Assembly: GCF_002104475.1 (NCBI RefSeq)
Contig: NZ_NBOF01000005.1
Span: 62,001 to 126,000, forward strand
DNA length: 64,000 nucleotides
DNA from: Cognaticolwellia mytili
GTDB taxonomy: Bacteria > Pseudomonadota > Gammaproteobacteria > Enterobacterales > Alteromonadaceae
Direction: 5' to 3'
Positions 47,992 through 56,895 of this stretch are shown here, in pieces (position 1 is the first letter of the stretch; every line of letters starts with the position of its first letter). The notes under the pieces are model-generated. The model saw nothing but the letters and a program-made list of their open reading frames with translations. It was not told where the DNA came from and searched no databases. The position numbers and the translations under genes are program-made.

Positions 47992-48009
47992 CGAATATAT
48001 TTTTATTCG
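47992..48009. repeat. Palindrome in the TonB receptor leader
   Basis: CGAATATATTTTTATTCG is a perfect inverted repeat of CGAATA and TATTCG around six bases. It lies 42 bases upstream of the TonB receptor start. It does not fit the ArgR spacing, so its owner is unknown. Confidence 0.4.
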
Positions 48010-48076
48010 ATCCTAGTTTCTAGATTCACCATGCCCAATTATAGAAAGCAATACTATTGACACTTCGTTTACACCC

Positions 48077-48092
48077 CATAACCTAAAGTTAT
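48077..48092. promoter_or_regulatory. LysR-type T-N11-A site in the TonB/gltS gap
   Basis: CATAACCTAAAGTTAT contains TAACC-N4-GTTA (T-N11-A), near-identical to the site at 50506-50521 upstream of dgcN. It lies in the divergent gap between the TonB receptor operon and gltS. Likely the operator of the LysR regulator at 49614 (inference). Confidence 0.5.
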
Positions 48093-48176
48093 AGCAAAGT
48101 TACAAATTCAGCCAATTTATTCATTCAACCGCGCTACGTTACGGTTAATTATGTTAAGCTTCCGCGCAAAAAAACC

Positions 48177-48212
48177 ACCTTGTTGTTATCCAGTAACGTT
48201 ATCAAACAAGGT
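48177..48212. repeat. Large inverted repeat upstream of gltS
   Basis: ACCTTGTT (48177-48184) and AACAAGGT (48205-48212) flank two direct GTTATC copies. It lies 150 bases upstream of gltS in the divergent gap. It could be an operator or an RNA hairpin; no T run follows. Confidence 0.4.
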
Positions 48213-48361
48213 AAAGCTTTTGGTTATGACACTCATAAGTTTTTGAACTGCTGATCGCTCGACTATCTCTTTACAATCGAAATTCAATGCATTGTCCATA
48301 TAAGAATCATGCGCTAACCAAAAACGAAAATATGCCACATTAAAAAAGGTTAAATGCTCAT

Positions 48362-49576
48362 ATGAATATAGAAATATCTACTGCAGAAACACTCTTAGTT
48401 GCTTTATTAATACTTTTTGCCGGTTATTATTTAAATGGCAAAATCGCTTTTCTTAAAAACAACAATATTCCAGAGCCCGTTGTTGGTGGCATCGCATTTT
48501 CAATTCTTTCCGCGATAGCGCATGTCTATTTTGATGTGAATTTTCAATTTGATATGGCTTTTAAAAACCCATTAATGACGGTATTTTTTACCACAGTTGG
48601 CTTAGGTGCTAGCTTTACGTTATTAATTAAAGGCGGCCCAAAAGTTGCGCTTTTTCTTGGTGTAGCCACTTTGTATCTGCTGGTACAAAATGCCATAGGT
48701 GTTTCCATTGCAACGGCCACAGGTATGGAGCCGTTAATGGGCTTAATTGGCGGCTCAGTTACGCTTTCAGGCGGACATGGTAATGGTGCAACTTATGCCG
48801 ATTTATTCATTAATGAATATGGCATGCATAGCAGTGTATTTGAATTAGCCATGGCGGCAGCAACCTTAGGCTTAATTTTAGGTGGCTTAGTCGGCGGCCC
48901 CGTCAGTAAACGCTTAATCAAAAAATATAATTTAAAAGCCGATACCTCTTACCACGAAGAGTTAGACGACACGATTACCTTTGACCCTGAAGATCACGAC
49001 TTAGTAACACCACGAAAAATGATGGAAACATTATTCGTTATTTTACTGTGTATGTACTTAGGACGTATGGGCTACGATGCATTGAAAGCAATTGATGTTG
49101 TGTTACCCGCATTTTTAATTCCATTACTATTTGGTGTGGTGATCACTAACCTCACTGAGTTCACCAAAGTGTATAAAGTCAGTAGTGCTTGTATCGATTT
49201 ATGGGGCACAATGGCGTTATCAATATTTCTTGCTATGGCGCTGATGTCATTAAAAATATGGGAGCTGGTGAGTTTAGCTGGCCCGATGATATTTATGATT
49301 TTTGTTCAGGCAATCATGCTAATGTTATTTGCTTATTTCATTACCTTTAGGGTGATGGGCAAAAACTATAACGCCGCAATTATGGCTGGTGGGCATTGTG
49401 GTTTTGGCTTAGGAGCCACACCAACAGCGGTGGCTAATATGGAGTCACTCGTTTCTCGTCATGGCCCGTCACCACAAGCATTTTTAGTCGTGCCACTAGT
49501 TGGAGCATTTTTTATTGATATCACCAATGCTTTGATTATACAGTTATATTTAAGCTTGCCATTTGTGAGTGGCTAA
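48362..49576 (+). CDS. gltS: Sodium/glutamate symporter GltS
   Basis: 404 residues with about ten membrane segments; family length is about 400. Signature stretches: NNIPEPVVGGIAFS, TVGLGASFTLLIKGGPK, GGSVTLSGGHGNGATYADLF and GGHCGFGLGATPTAVANM. Imports glutamate with sodium; E. coli GltS also accepts D-glutamate. First gene of a plus-strand run with the LysR regulator, DgcN and DgcA. Confidence 0.93.
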   Translation: MNIEISTAETLLVALLILFAGYYLNGKIAFLKNNNIPEPVVGGIAFSILSAIAHVYFDVNFQFDMAFKNPLMTVFFTTVGLGASFTLLIKGGPKVALFLGVATLYLLVQNAIGVSIATATGMEPLMGLIGGSVTLSGGHGNGATYADLFINEYGMHSSVFELAMAAATLGLILGGLVGGPVSKRLIKKYNLKADTSYHEELDDTITFDPEDHDLVTPRKMMETLFVILLCMYLGRMGYDALKAIDVVLPAFLIPLLFGVVITNLTEFTKVYKVSSACIDLWGTMALSIFLAMALMSLKIWELVSLAGPMIFMIFVQAIMLMLFAYFITFRVMGKNYNAAIMAGGHCGFGLGATPTAVANMESLVSRHGPSPQAFLVVPLVGAFFIDITNALIIQLYLSLPFVSG

Positions 49577-49613
49577 CACATTGTTAGCCAATAAACTTTA
49601 CTGAGGACGTTAA

Positions 49614-50498
49614 ATGCGCTTACGACACATTGAAATTTTTCACGCCATTTATACTACAGGTTCAATTACTAATGCAGCCAAAATACTGCATGTATCGCAA
49701 CCATCGGTCAGTAAAGTATTGTCACATGCCGAGCTACAGCTCGGCTTCAATTTATTTGAACGTGTTAAAGGTCGGCTGATTCCAACTGATGAAGCAGAGA
49801 TGCTTTTTGACGAAGTTGATAAAATTTATCAGCAAATGCGTTCAATTAAAAATACCGCACAAAATATTAAAAAATCAGAGTTTGGCAGTATTGCTTTAGG
49901 GGTAACACCAGCGTTAGGTTTTGATGCCATTCCAAATGTTATCGCTAATTATCATCAAGATTACCCAAATGTCACTTTCGATATTCAAACCATTCATAAC
50001 GATGCTGTCATGCAGTCATTACTTGAGCATAAGTGCGACTTAGCTATTTTATTCTCGCCACATAGCATGCCTGGAATTACCTCAATTCCGTTGGCAGAAT
50101 CTGAATTGGTGATTGTTTATCCAAAAAATAAGTTTCCTGATTGCCCAGATAAGTTAACCTTAACCCAAGTTTGCGATTCAGAGTTTATCGACATAAGTGA
50201 CAGCGGCCCTTTGGCTGATATGCTGTGGACACGGGTGATGGAAGAAGACATTGGTATTACGTCATCTATCAAGGTGCAAACTTACTTTATTGCCGCTAGA
50301 TTAGTCGCCAGAGGACTTGGGGTATGTGTAGTTGATCGCTACACCGCGGAAGGAAATTTATCTGACAATGTTGCTATCGCCTCATTTGAACCTGCGCTTA
50401 CTTTTAACATCAATGCTGTGCATTTAGAAAACAGAGCTAAATCTAAAGTTATTGATGAATTCATACCATATTTAACCCTAGGTATTTCAAACAGTTAA
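49614..50498 (+). CDS. LysR-type regulator of the D-glutamate cluster (DgcR-like)
   Basis: 294 residues with an N-terminal winged helix (MRLRHIEIFHAIYTTGSITN, SQPSVSKVLSHAE) and a C-terminal ligand domain. It lies 37 bases after gltS and directly before dgcN, the position of DgcR in described dgcN/dgcA clusters. The probable operator T-N11-A occurs at 50506-50521 and 48077-48092. The ligand may be D-glutamate or N-acetyl-D-glutamate (inference). Confidence 0.82.
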   Translation: MRLRHIEIFHAIYTTGSITNAAKILHVSQPSVSKVLSHAELQLGFNLFERVKGRLIPTDEAEMLFDEVDKIYQQMRSIKNTAQNIKKSEFGSIALGVTPALGFDAIPNVIANYHQDYPNVTFDIQTIHNDAVMQSLLEHKCDLAILFSPHSMPGITSIPLAESELVIVYPKNKFPDCPDKLTLTQVCDSEFIDISDSGPLADMLWTRVMEEDIGITSSIKVQTYFIAARLVARGLGVCVVDRYTAEGNLSDNVAIASFEPALTFNINAVHLENRAKSKVIDEFIPYLTLGISNS

Positions 50499-50503
50499 AT
50501 ATA

Positions 50504-50524
50504 ATCATAACCACAGGTTATGAT
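50504..50524. promoter_or_regulatory. LysR-type palindrome upstream of dgcN
   Basis: ATCATAACC-ACA-GGTTATGAT, a perfect 9-bp inverted repeat with the T-N11-A form, in the 123-base gap between the LysR gene and dgcN. The same CATAACC-N4-GTTAT is found at 48077-48092. Not a terminator: no T run. Confidence 0.55.
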
Positions 50525-50621
50525 CGATAAAAGCCTTCTCACTTTTAATGTTTGCTTACTAAGTTAAGCTCGGAATTAGAAAAACTCTGCTATTCCAGCA
50601 TTTAAATTTAGGAACTTCATT

Positions 50622-51620
50622 ATGCAAATTGCTTCTCCTTACCTGTTATTTATTGGTGACGCCACCGACCAGCTTTCAATTAAAATGGCACGTGGTGCAG
50701 CAGATTGGCGTCCTGAACTTTGTGTTGGTGAATACAGCGTTGATGGTTGTACAGTTAGCACCGGTATTGAAAAAATGGACATTGCACAAGCAGCAGCTAA
50801 AGGCGCTAAGTCATTCATATTAGGCTTTGCCAACAGTGGCGGTGTACTCGATAAGAAATGGTTACCTTATATTCTAGATGCAATGGACAACGGTATGGAT
50901 ATCGTTTCAGGCTTGCATGATAAATTAAGCGATTTTCCAGAAATATTAGAAAAAGCACAACAAACACAACAGCAATTGCTCGATATTCGTCATCCTAAGG
51001 CCGAATTTGTTACTGGTACTGGCGTAAAACGCACAGGTAAACGCTTACTTACCGTTGGTACGGACTGCTCGGTTGGTAAAATGTATACCTCATTAAGCCT
51101 TGAAAAATCGATGAAAAAACGTGGTTTTGATGTCGATTTTCGTGCAACAGGTCAATGTGGAATTTTAATCGCAGGCCAAGGTATCGCCATCGATTGTGTT
51201 ATTTCTGATTTTTTATCAGGGGCAACCGAATCACTTTCTCCAAATAACAGCGCCGAACATTGGGATATTATTGAAGGCCAAGGCTCGTTGTCACACCCTG
51301 CATTTGCTGGCGTAAGCTTAGGTTTGTTACACGGCTCACAACCTGACGCACTGGTTATTTGTCACGACTTAAACCGCAGCCATATGCGCGGTTTGCCACA
51401 AAGCCAATTTCCTAGCGTTGAAGCAACCATAGCGTTAAACCTTCAAGCAGCTAAATTGACAAATCCAAATGTTAAGGTAGTTGGTATTACGGTTAATACA
51501 TCAAGCGTGAGTGTTGAAGAAGGTCAGCGTATTTGCGCACAGCTCAGTGAACAATTTTCTTTGCCTTGTGCTGATCCTCTGCGTGATGGCACTGACAGTA
51601 TCGTTTCAACGTTGGCATAG
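50622..51620 (+). CDS. dgcN: DUF1611 family D-glutamate N-acetyltransferase DgcN
   Basis: 332 residues. The C-terminal P-loop-like GTDCSVGKMYTSLSLEK (around residue 146) and the DFRATGQCGILIAGQGIAID block are DUF1611 signatures. DgcN is known from marine bacteria to acetylate D-glutamate to N-acetyl-D-glutamate; the next gene, dgcA, racemises it. The spacing between the two is 11 bases, so one operon. The enzymatic call rests on family and the adjacent partner. Confidence 0.85.
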   Translation: MQIASPYLLFIGDATDQLSIKMARGAADWRPELCVGEYSVDGCTVSTGIEKMDIAQAAAKGAKSFILGFANSGGVLDKKWLPYILDAMDNGMDIVSGLHDKLSDFPEILEKAQQTQQQLLDIRHPKAEFVTGTGVKRTGKRLLTVGTDCSVGKMYTSLSLEKSMKKRGFDVDFRATGQCGILIAGQGIAIDCVISDFLSGATESLSPNNSAEHWDIIEGQGSLSHPAFAGVSLGLLHGSQPDALVICHDLNRSHMRGLPQSQFPSVEATIALNLQAAKLTNPNVKVVGITVNTSSVSVEEGQRICAQLSEQFSLPCADPLRDGTDSIVSTLA

Positions 51621-51631
51621 GCAAAATAACA

Positions 51632-52654
51632 ATGAACTTAACAATTCAGGTTAGTCATCAACAGCTACCATTGAAAAATGTTTTTCGTATCGCTCGTGGC
51701 GCTAAAACACAAGCAGACGTTGTTGTTGTCACCATTAGTGACGGCATAAATACCGGCTGGGCAGAAGCCGTGCCCTATGCGCGCTATCAAGAATCTGTCG
51801 ATAGTGTTAGTCAGCAAATACAACTGTTATCTAAGCAAAAACTTTCTACTGAAAACATCAATGAATATATCATTGCCCTTTCCTCTGGTGCCGCTCGTAA
51901 TGCATTAGACTGTGCTTGGTGGGACCTACAAGCAAAGCAGCGTGGAACTTCAGTAGCAAAATTATTACAGCTTGCACCCGCGCAAGCTTGCATCACCGCA
52001 CAAACATTAAGTATTGATACCCCAGAAGCCATGGCTAAAGCCGTCGCAGCACTAAACAACCCGCCGTTAGTAAAAGTAAAACTCGACAATCAAGACATCA
52101 TCGAGAAAATGACCGCGATTCAACAGGCAGCACCTAACAGTGAATTTATCGTTGATGCCAACGAAGGTTGGAGTATTGATGATTTAAACAATTGTTGTGA
52201 GCAGCTAAAAGCACTGAATGTGGTTCTAATTGAACAACCACTGCCCGCTGGCCAAGACGAGGCATTAATTAACTTTTCTTCACCTGTGCCGCTATGTGCA
52301 GATGAATCATGTCATACCCGTGCCGAGCTTGATTACTTAAAAGGCCGTTATCAGGTAGTGAATATTAAACTCGATAAAACCGGTGGCTTAACCGAAGCGG
52401 TTTTATTAGCTCAAGAAGCAAAAGCGCAAGGCTTTGATTTAATGTTGGGCTGTATGGTTGGTAGTTCTTTGGCAATGGCTCCTGCCGCATTGTTAGTCAA
52501 TAAAGCCAAGTTTGTTGATTTAGATGGTCCGTTGTTGATTAGCGAAGATCGCCAACATGGCTTTGAGTTTAATCAAGGAGTTATGCAACCATTATCTGAA
52601 ATACTTTGGGGTGGCAGCCACACATTGAAAACGAAATCTGCTAATTTTACCTGA
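51632..52654 (+). CDS. dgcA: Enolase-superfamily N-acetyl-D-glutamate racemase DgcA
   Basis: 340-residue member of the mandelate racemase/muconate-lactonizing group. Catalytic lysine in LVKVKLD, metal ligands in IVDANEGW, IEQPLP and CADESCHT, and the second lysine in VNIKLDKTGG. Close relatives are L-Ala-D/L-Glu epimerases of wall recycling, but pairing with dgcN favours N-acetyl-D-glutamate racemase. The product, N-acetyl-L-glutamate, belongs to arginine synthesis. Confidence 0.83.
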   Translation: MNLTIQVSHQQLPLKNVFRIARGAKTQADVVVVTISDGINTGWAEAVPYARYQESVDSVSQQIQLLSKQKLSTENINEYIIALSSGAARNALDCAWWDLQAKQRGTSVAKLLQLAPAQACITAQTLSIDTPEAMAKAVAALNNPPLVKVKLDNQDIIEKMTAIQQAAPNSEFIVDANEGWSIDDLNNCCEQLKALNVVLIEQPLPAGQDEALINFSSPVPLCADESCHTRAELDYLKGRYQVVNIKLDKTGGLTEAVLLAQEAKAQGFDLMLGCMVGSSLAMAPAALLVNKAKFVDLDGPLLISEDRQHGFEFNQGVMQPLSEILWGGSHTLKTKSANFT

Positions 52655-52731
52655 AAGCATTATTGAAATTCCAACAGCAACTAATGTATAGTCAATAATG
52701 TTCGTAAAAACAGTAAATTAAGTAGATAAAC

Positions 52732-53955
52732 ATGTTTTCATTACATTATGCCGAGTTGGTGGAGAGTTGGAATAAAACGCTCGCCGTTGTTGCAAAACTT
52801 GCCGATGTACCCGTTGCTTTGGTGATGAGGCTCGAAAATGAAAACATTTCTGTTTTTAGTAAAAGTCCAAACGACGAGAACCCCTACCAAGTGGGCGACT
52901 GTGAGAAAATATGTGGCTCTGGGTTGTATTGTGAACATGTCATTAATACACGTGGTTTGCTCAATGTGCCAAATGCCCTCACTAATACCATTTGGGATTC
53001 TAATCCAGATATAAAGTTAAATATGATCGCCTATTTAGGTTTACCTATTGAAGCTGAAAATCATGAAACCTTTGGCACTATATGTATTCTAGATAATAAA
53101 GAGCGTCACTTTCCAATAGCAACAATAGAGCTACTAAAGACCATACGAAATAACTTTGAAATGCAGTTAAAAATACTGCATCAACAACACCTTGCTGATG
53201 AACATCGTCAAGCAGAAGAGCTTGCAACACTCATTCGTGGTATTTCACACGAAATAAATACTCCGCTTGGCACAAGTATAACGGCCACAAGCATTATTGA
53301 ATCACATATAGAAAAGCTACAAAAAAGCCTTAAAACGAAAACATTAAGTCACAAGTCTCTGCAGTCTCAGTTAAACATTATGGAGGAAAGTGTAAAATCG
53401 ATGAGCCATGCGCTTCACACTACTTCAGAAAAGGTCAATACCTTACAAAACTTACTCATTGATCAAGAAGTTAAGGTTCACCAAAATGTTGATATTTCAT
53501 TAGTTATTAATGATGTATTAAAACTATATCAGGTAAAATTATCTAAAAGAGCAATTAATTGCTCTTTTTCTCATGATTCGAAGACTTTAATTCAAAGCTA
53601 TTTAGTGCCTACGTTACTACAAGAAGTGGTTGTTATCCTACTCAATAACTCATTGGAACATGGTTTAACGGCCGTCTCTGAACCAAAAATTCACTTAGAT
53701 CTAAAAAGATATAAAGACACCATACAGTTGCATTATTACGATAACGGTATTGGTATCGAAAAAGCGCTTCAGGATCAAGTGTTCGCTCCTTTCTTTACCA
53801 CAAGTAGGCGGACAGGTTGTATAGGCCTAGGACTGAGCGTGGTAAAGCGTATTGTATGCCAACAGCTTCGGGGAGGTATTGAGTTACTACCATCCGATAC
53901 AGGCATTCACTTTCTGATTAACTTTCCTATAAGAAAGGATTTTTCAACCGTATAG
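52732..53955 (+). CDS. GAF-domain sensor histidine kinase
   Basis: 407 residues without membrane helices. A GAF domain (about 10-145, with two cysteines in EKICGSGLYC) precedes a HisKA-like dimerisation helix with the phospho-acceptor His in LIRGISHEINTPLGTS, and a HATPase domain: N box NNSLEHGL, G1 DNGIGIEKA, G2 TGCIGLGLSVVK. There is no response regulator nearby, so it is an orphan. It may sense a cytosolic small molecule linked to the cluster (inference). Confidence 0.88.
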   Translation: MFSLHYAELVESWNKTLAVVAKLADVPVALVMRLENENISVFSKSPNDENPYQVGDCEKICGSGLYCEHVINTRGLLNVPNALTNTIWDSNPDIKLNMIAYLGLPIEAENHETFGTICILDNKERHFPIATIELLKTIRNNFEMQLKILHQQHLADEHRQAEELATLIRGISHEINTPLGTSITATSIIESHIEKLQKSLKTKTLSHKSLQSQLNIMEESVKSMSHALHTTSEKVNTLQNLLIDQEVKVHQNVDISLVINDVLKLYQVKLSKRAINCSFSHDSKTLIQSYLVPTLLQEVVVILLNNSLEHGLTAVSEPKIHLDLKRYKDTIQLHYYDNGIGIEKALQDQVFAPFFTTSRRTGCIGLGLSVVKRIVCQQLRGGIELLPSDTGIHFLINFPIRKDFSTV

Positions 53956-53970
53956 GCGATAGATTGGATG

Positions 53971-54435
53971 TCATAAGTTAATATCTAAATGCTCAATAAT
54001 CCTTCGTCTAATTTGTTCAATACTTTCAACATTAGTTGGAATAATTAAGATGGTATTATCACTAGCCATACACCCTAAAACACCTGATTGCTCGCCCATA
54101 TTTTCGATCATTTTAGATATCAAAGTACCTGCGCCAATCACTGTTTTAATGATGATCTGAACATGGTTATGTTTAACATCAAGCACTACGGAATCAATTG
54201 CTTGTAGACCTCTTGGAATATGTTGCTTTTCAGGTAAACGGTAGACAGCGTCATTATTATGATTACGAATTTTTATTGCCCCTACTTTATTTAGTAAGCG
54301 CGAGACTCGCGTTTGCGTAACATTCTCAAAGCCACGCAATGATAACGCTCGGGCAAGTTGCAACTGTGAGCCAAACCTTTGATTTTGCAGTAGGGATTTA
54401 AATGTATCTAGTAATTCTGGCTCTGCAACACTCAT
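53971..54435 (-). CDS. ArgR-like regulator with altered ligand motif
   Basis: 154 residues, ArgR length. The N-terminal winged helix has RGFENVTQTRVSRLLNKVGA, as in ArgR. In the C-terminal domain the standard GTIAGDDTI motif is GCMASDNTI here: the second Asp, which contacts arginine, is Asn, and the preceding Gly is Ser. That suggests a changed or lost arginine response, so I do not give it the plain argR symbol. A hairpin precedes its start; capA lies upstream on the same strand. Confidence 0.82.
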   Translation of the reverse strand: MSVAEPELLDTFKSLLQNQRFGSQLQLARALSLRGFENVTQTRVSRLLNKVGAIKIRNHNNDAVYRLPEKQHIPRGLQAIDSVVLDVKHNHVQIIIKTVIGAGTLISKMIENMGEQSGVLGCMASDNTILIIPTNVESIEQIRRRIIEHLDINL

Positions 54436-54454
54436 ATTCTGTAAACGTCCTCTT

Positions 54455-54478
54455 AGCCAATTTATCGTTAAATTGGCT
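54455..54478. repeat. 10-bp hairpin upstream of the argR-like gene
   Basis: AGCCAATTTA and TAAATTGGCT are perfect complements around TCGT, in the 57-base gap between the capA-like gene and the argR-like start. It has no T run on the minus strand, so it may be an operator or an mRNA structure near the ribosome site. Confidence 0.5.
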
Positions 54479-54492
54479 TGAATTTTATTTAA

Positions 54493-56559
54493 TTAAAATT
54501 TCACAACAACAGGCGAAGAAACAGCCTTATCGACACCAAGATACGCTGCTTGGTAACTTAAGGTGTTATAAAAATTAGGTTTAGAGTTCTTACTAAAAGC
54601 GCTTTGCCATTCAATTAAGGCAAAGTCATCAATATTAACTTGCGACGTTGCGCCATTTTGTAATTCAATTTCTGCCAGTACGCGATAACTTTTATAACCA
54701 ATACGCGGCGAATTAAAATCAACCTCAACATTTTGCCAAGCATTACTGGCCGAAAGCTCTACCGTATCAATTAGCTGTTTAGAACTGTTTTTAAAGGCAT
54801 CAAATAGCTTCTGACGTTTCTTTCGCCCTTGCCAGTAAAAGTTAATTTTTACCGATACTTGTACCTTAAATTTAGCTTTAATGGTCATGGCACTACTAGC
54901 TTTATAAACCCGTCTAAAGCTTTGCATACCAAAGGTAGTTGGCGATTTAGCATCAACGGCTATTGCTAAACTATGGCTGCCACTAGCGCCAAAGTTATTC
55001 AATGTCGTTGCACTGCGATCAAATAACCAACCACGTTCTGGGCTATCGAATAATGCGAAGCTTTCAAAATCACTACCGTTAATTAAATTTGTCCCTAAAC
55101 GGTACGCAGTATTTGAGTTCGGCATTTGCACTTGAGTAATGCTGTGGTTCCACGGTAATTGATAAAGCGGGGTCGTTTTTTCATTGCTGGCGATATCAAT
55201 AGCAATCTGCATTTTATTCGTCGGCTGTTCTTGCTCTTCAGACTGTTGATTATTTGACTGGATAACACCATGGCCACCTGACATTGAAATAGTAGTGTTT
55301 CGCTGTTTTGAAAGCTCAGTTAATCGTTTCATGACGGTATAGCGATGCATACCCGTTGCTGGCGTTGGTTTATAGCCCTTAACATATAACGGTACTATTT
55401 CTGCGCGATGAAATTTCCCTTCATCAAGCCAAACATAAAGAATAAAACTGTGCTGAGTTGCGCTGAAGTTTTGGTCAAAAATGAAGTTACCCATTGAATA
55501 GGCAATCAGTTTATTGTTATACAGCTCTAAACCTTGCGTTACATGGGGATGATGAGCAATGGCTAGCGCAGCACCAGCATCTAATGAAGACTTTAAACGT
55601 TGCTCCGTGACACCTGTTGGGTTGTTGGCATATTCTTGACTGCCGTGATATTGCACGATAGTGACTTTATCGTCAGCCACTTGCTTAGAAACTGATTGCA
55701 AAATGTTTTCCATTGAGCCGTAAGCTGCACCACCATGTTGATGATTCGCGGTTTGCGTTGGGTTAGCACTACCTTCCCAGCCAACATAACCAAGCATAGA
55801 AAATTCAGTGTTATTGATTGTTGCCGTGTGTGCTTTCAGTGCTGACTTTTCATCAACACCTGCCCCTGAATAACCTAATTCACTTTTATTCAAAAACGCT
55901 AACGTCGAATGCAAGCCAGAATCCATGTAGTCATAGGTATGGTTATTTCCCAATGAAACATAATCCACCCCAGCCCACGTAAGTGCGTCTAATATTTCAG
56001 GCTCAGAATAAAAAGTCACAGATTTTGGTGCTCGCTCAGCGGGTTTCTTATCGGCAATCTGAGTTTCTAAATTAACCGCAGCGTAATCAGCCAAGCTCAT
56101 ATAAGGTTTAATATGCTGAACAATAGCCTTGCTATCGCTAAGTTTATTATCGCGATGAATAAGTACTTCATCACCAAAGTAAGGCTTATAGAAGCGACGC
56201 CCCATCATAACGTCACCCGCGAAGGCTAACATCACGCGCTGTTTCGCTTTTTTGACTAAGGTAATATCGGCAATAGTCGATGAGTTTTGTTTCAATTCAT
56301 AGTGGCTGAATGTTTGAATAGCAGAAAAGTAATCGGGTTTATCCAGGCTAAGTTGATATGTATCCTCAACGGCTGTCGATAACCGATAGATGCCTTGTTT
56401 ATCAGTAAGTACGTTTTTTTCACTCAGCTTAACTTTAACGCCAGAGACAGCCTTACCATCCTCGCTAATAATCTTGCCTGTCAGCGTAATCAACTCGGCT
56501 GAAACCGTGGTAAAACTCATTAAAAGCGTGATAGATAATATCGACAATATACGTAACAT
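54493..56559 (-). CDS. CapA family protein with N-terminal carboxypeptidase-regulatory-like domain
   Basis: 688 residues with a signal peptide (about 1-21), a beta-sandwich like a carboxypeptidase regulatory domain (25-105), then a CapA/PgsA metallophosphatase-type domain: LAFAGDVMMGRRFY, AAVNLETQIADKKP, YVSLGNNHTYDYMDSG, QYHGSQEY and AIAHHPHVTQG. A C-terminal jelly-roll-like region (about 480-680) may bind carbohydrate. CapA-like proteins are linked to poly-gamma-glutamate, which suits a D-glutamate island. Role inferred. Confidence 0.85.
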   Translation of the reverse strand: MLRILSILSITLLMSFTTVSAELITLTGKIISEDGKAVSGVKVKLSEKNVLTDKQGIYRLSTAVEDTYQLSLDKPDYFSAIQTFSHYELKQNSSTIADITLVKKAKQRVMLAFAGDVMMGRRFYKPYFGDEVLIHRDNKLSDSKAIVQHIKPYMSLADYAAVNLETQIADKKPAERAPKSVTFYSEPEILDALTWAGVDYVSLGNNHTYDYMDSGLHSTLAFLNKSELGYSGAGVDEKSALKAHTATINNTEFSMLGYVGWEGSANPTQTANHQHGGAAYGSMENILQSVSKQVADDKVTIVQYHGSQEYANNPTGVTEQRLKSSLDAGAALAIAHHPHVTQGLELYNNKLIAYSMGNFIFDQNFSATQHSFILYVWLDEGKFHRAEIVPLYVKGYKPTPATGMHRYTVMKRLTELSKQRNTTISMSGGHGVIQSNNQQSEEQEQPTNKMQIAIDIASNEKTTPLYQLPWNHSITQVQMPNSNTAYRLGTNLINGSDFESFALFDSPERGWLFDRSATTLNNFGASGSHSLAIAVDAKSPTTFGMQSFRRVYKASSAMTIKAKFKVQVSVKINFYWQGRKKRQKLFDAFKNSSKQLIDTVELSASNAWQNVEVDFNSPRIGYKSYRVLAEIELQNGATSQVNIDDFALIEWQSAFSKNSKPNFYNTLSYQAAYLGVDKAVSSPVVVKF

Positions 56560-56695
56560 TGTATTCCCAACCTAGTAACATTTTCACTGAGTATATCCTG
56601 TTCTAAAAACTAATTTCATTCCGAAAATGATGCAGTATATAACGTTAGGGTATGGTTAAAAGAAAATGGTCAATTACTGAAGGACAAATTGGAGG

Positions 56696-56830
56696 CAAAA
56701 AAAACGCCCCTCAAGTAAGGAGCGTATTACAAAACATAAAAACATGACAGAGGGGAGAGTCTCTTATTAAATAAGAGCATCAAATTTATGATAAGTTCAA
56801 AATATTATTTAAATAATCAAAATGAATCCA
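56696..56830 (-). ncRNA. Candidate small RNA, copy B
   Basis: On the minus strand: hairpin 1 (CTCTTAT/ATAAGAG, 56761-56777), a CU-rich single strand (CTCTCCCCTCT, 56749-56759), and terminator hairpin with T8 (56697-56725). It is homologous to the copy at 56896-57030. The CU-rich segment can also pair with GAGGGG in the terminator, so attenuation is an alternative. Confidence 0.5.
56697..56725 (-). terminator. Terminator of copy B
   Basis: ACGCTCC and GGGGCGT-type arms (56704-56725, 8-bp stem with one mismatch), followed on the minus strand by eight Ts (A run 56697-56704). Confidence 0.75.
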
Positions 56831-56895
56831 GGTAAGCACTAAGATTGTATTATCACGTTTATCAAAGTCACTGCAATTTATCGACCGCTTTATTA

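Noticed and set aside
47992-48009. ARG box for the ArgR-like regulator
   Set aside because: The half sites GAAT and ATTC are eight bases apart, not the four of the TGAAT-N4-ATTCA consensus, so it is kept only as an unassigned palindrome.
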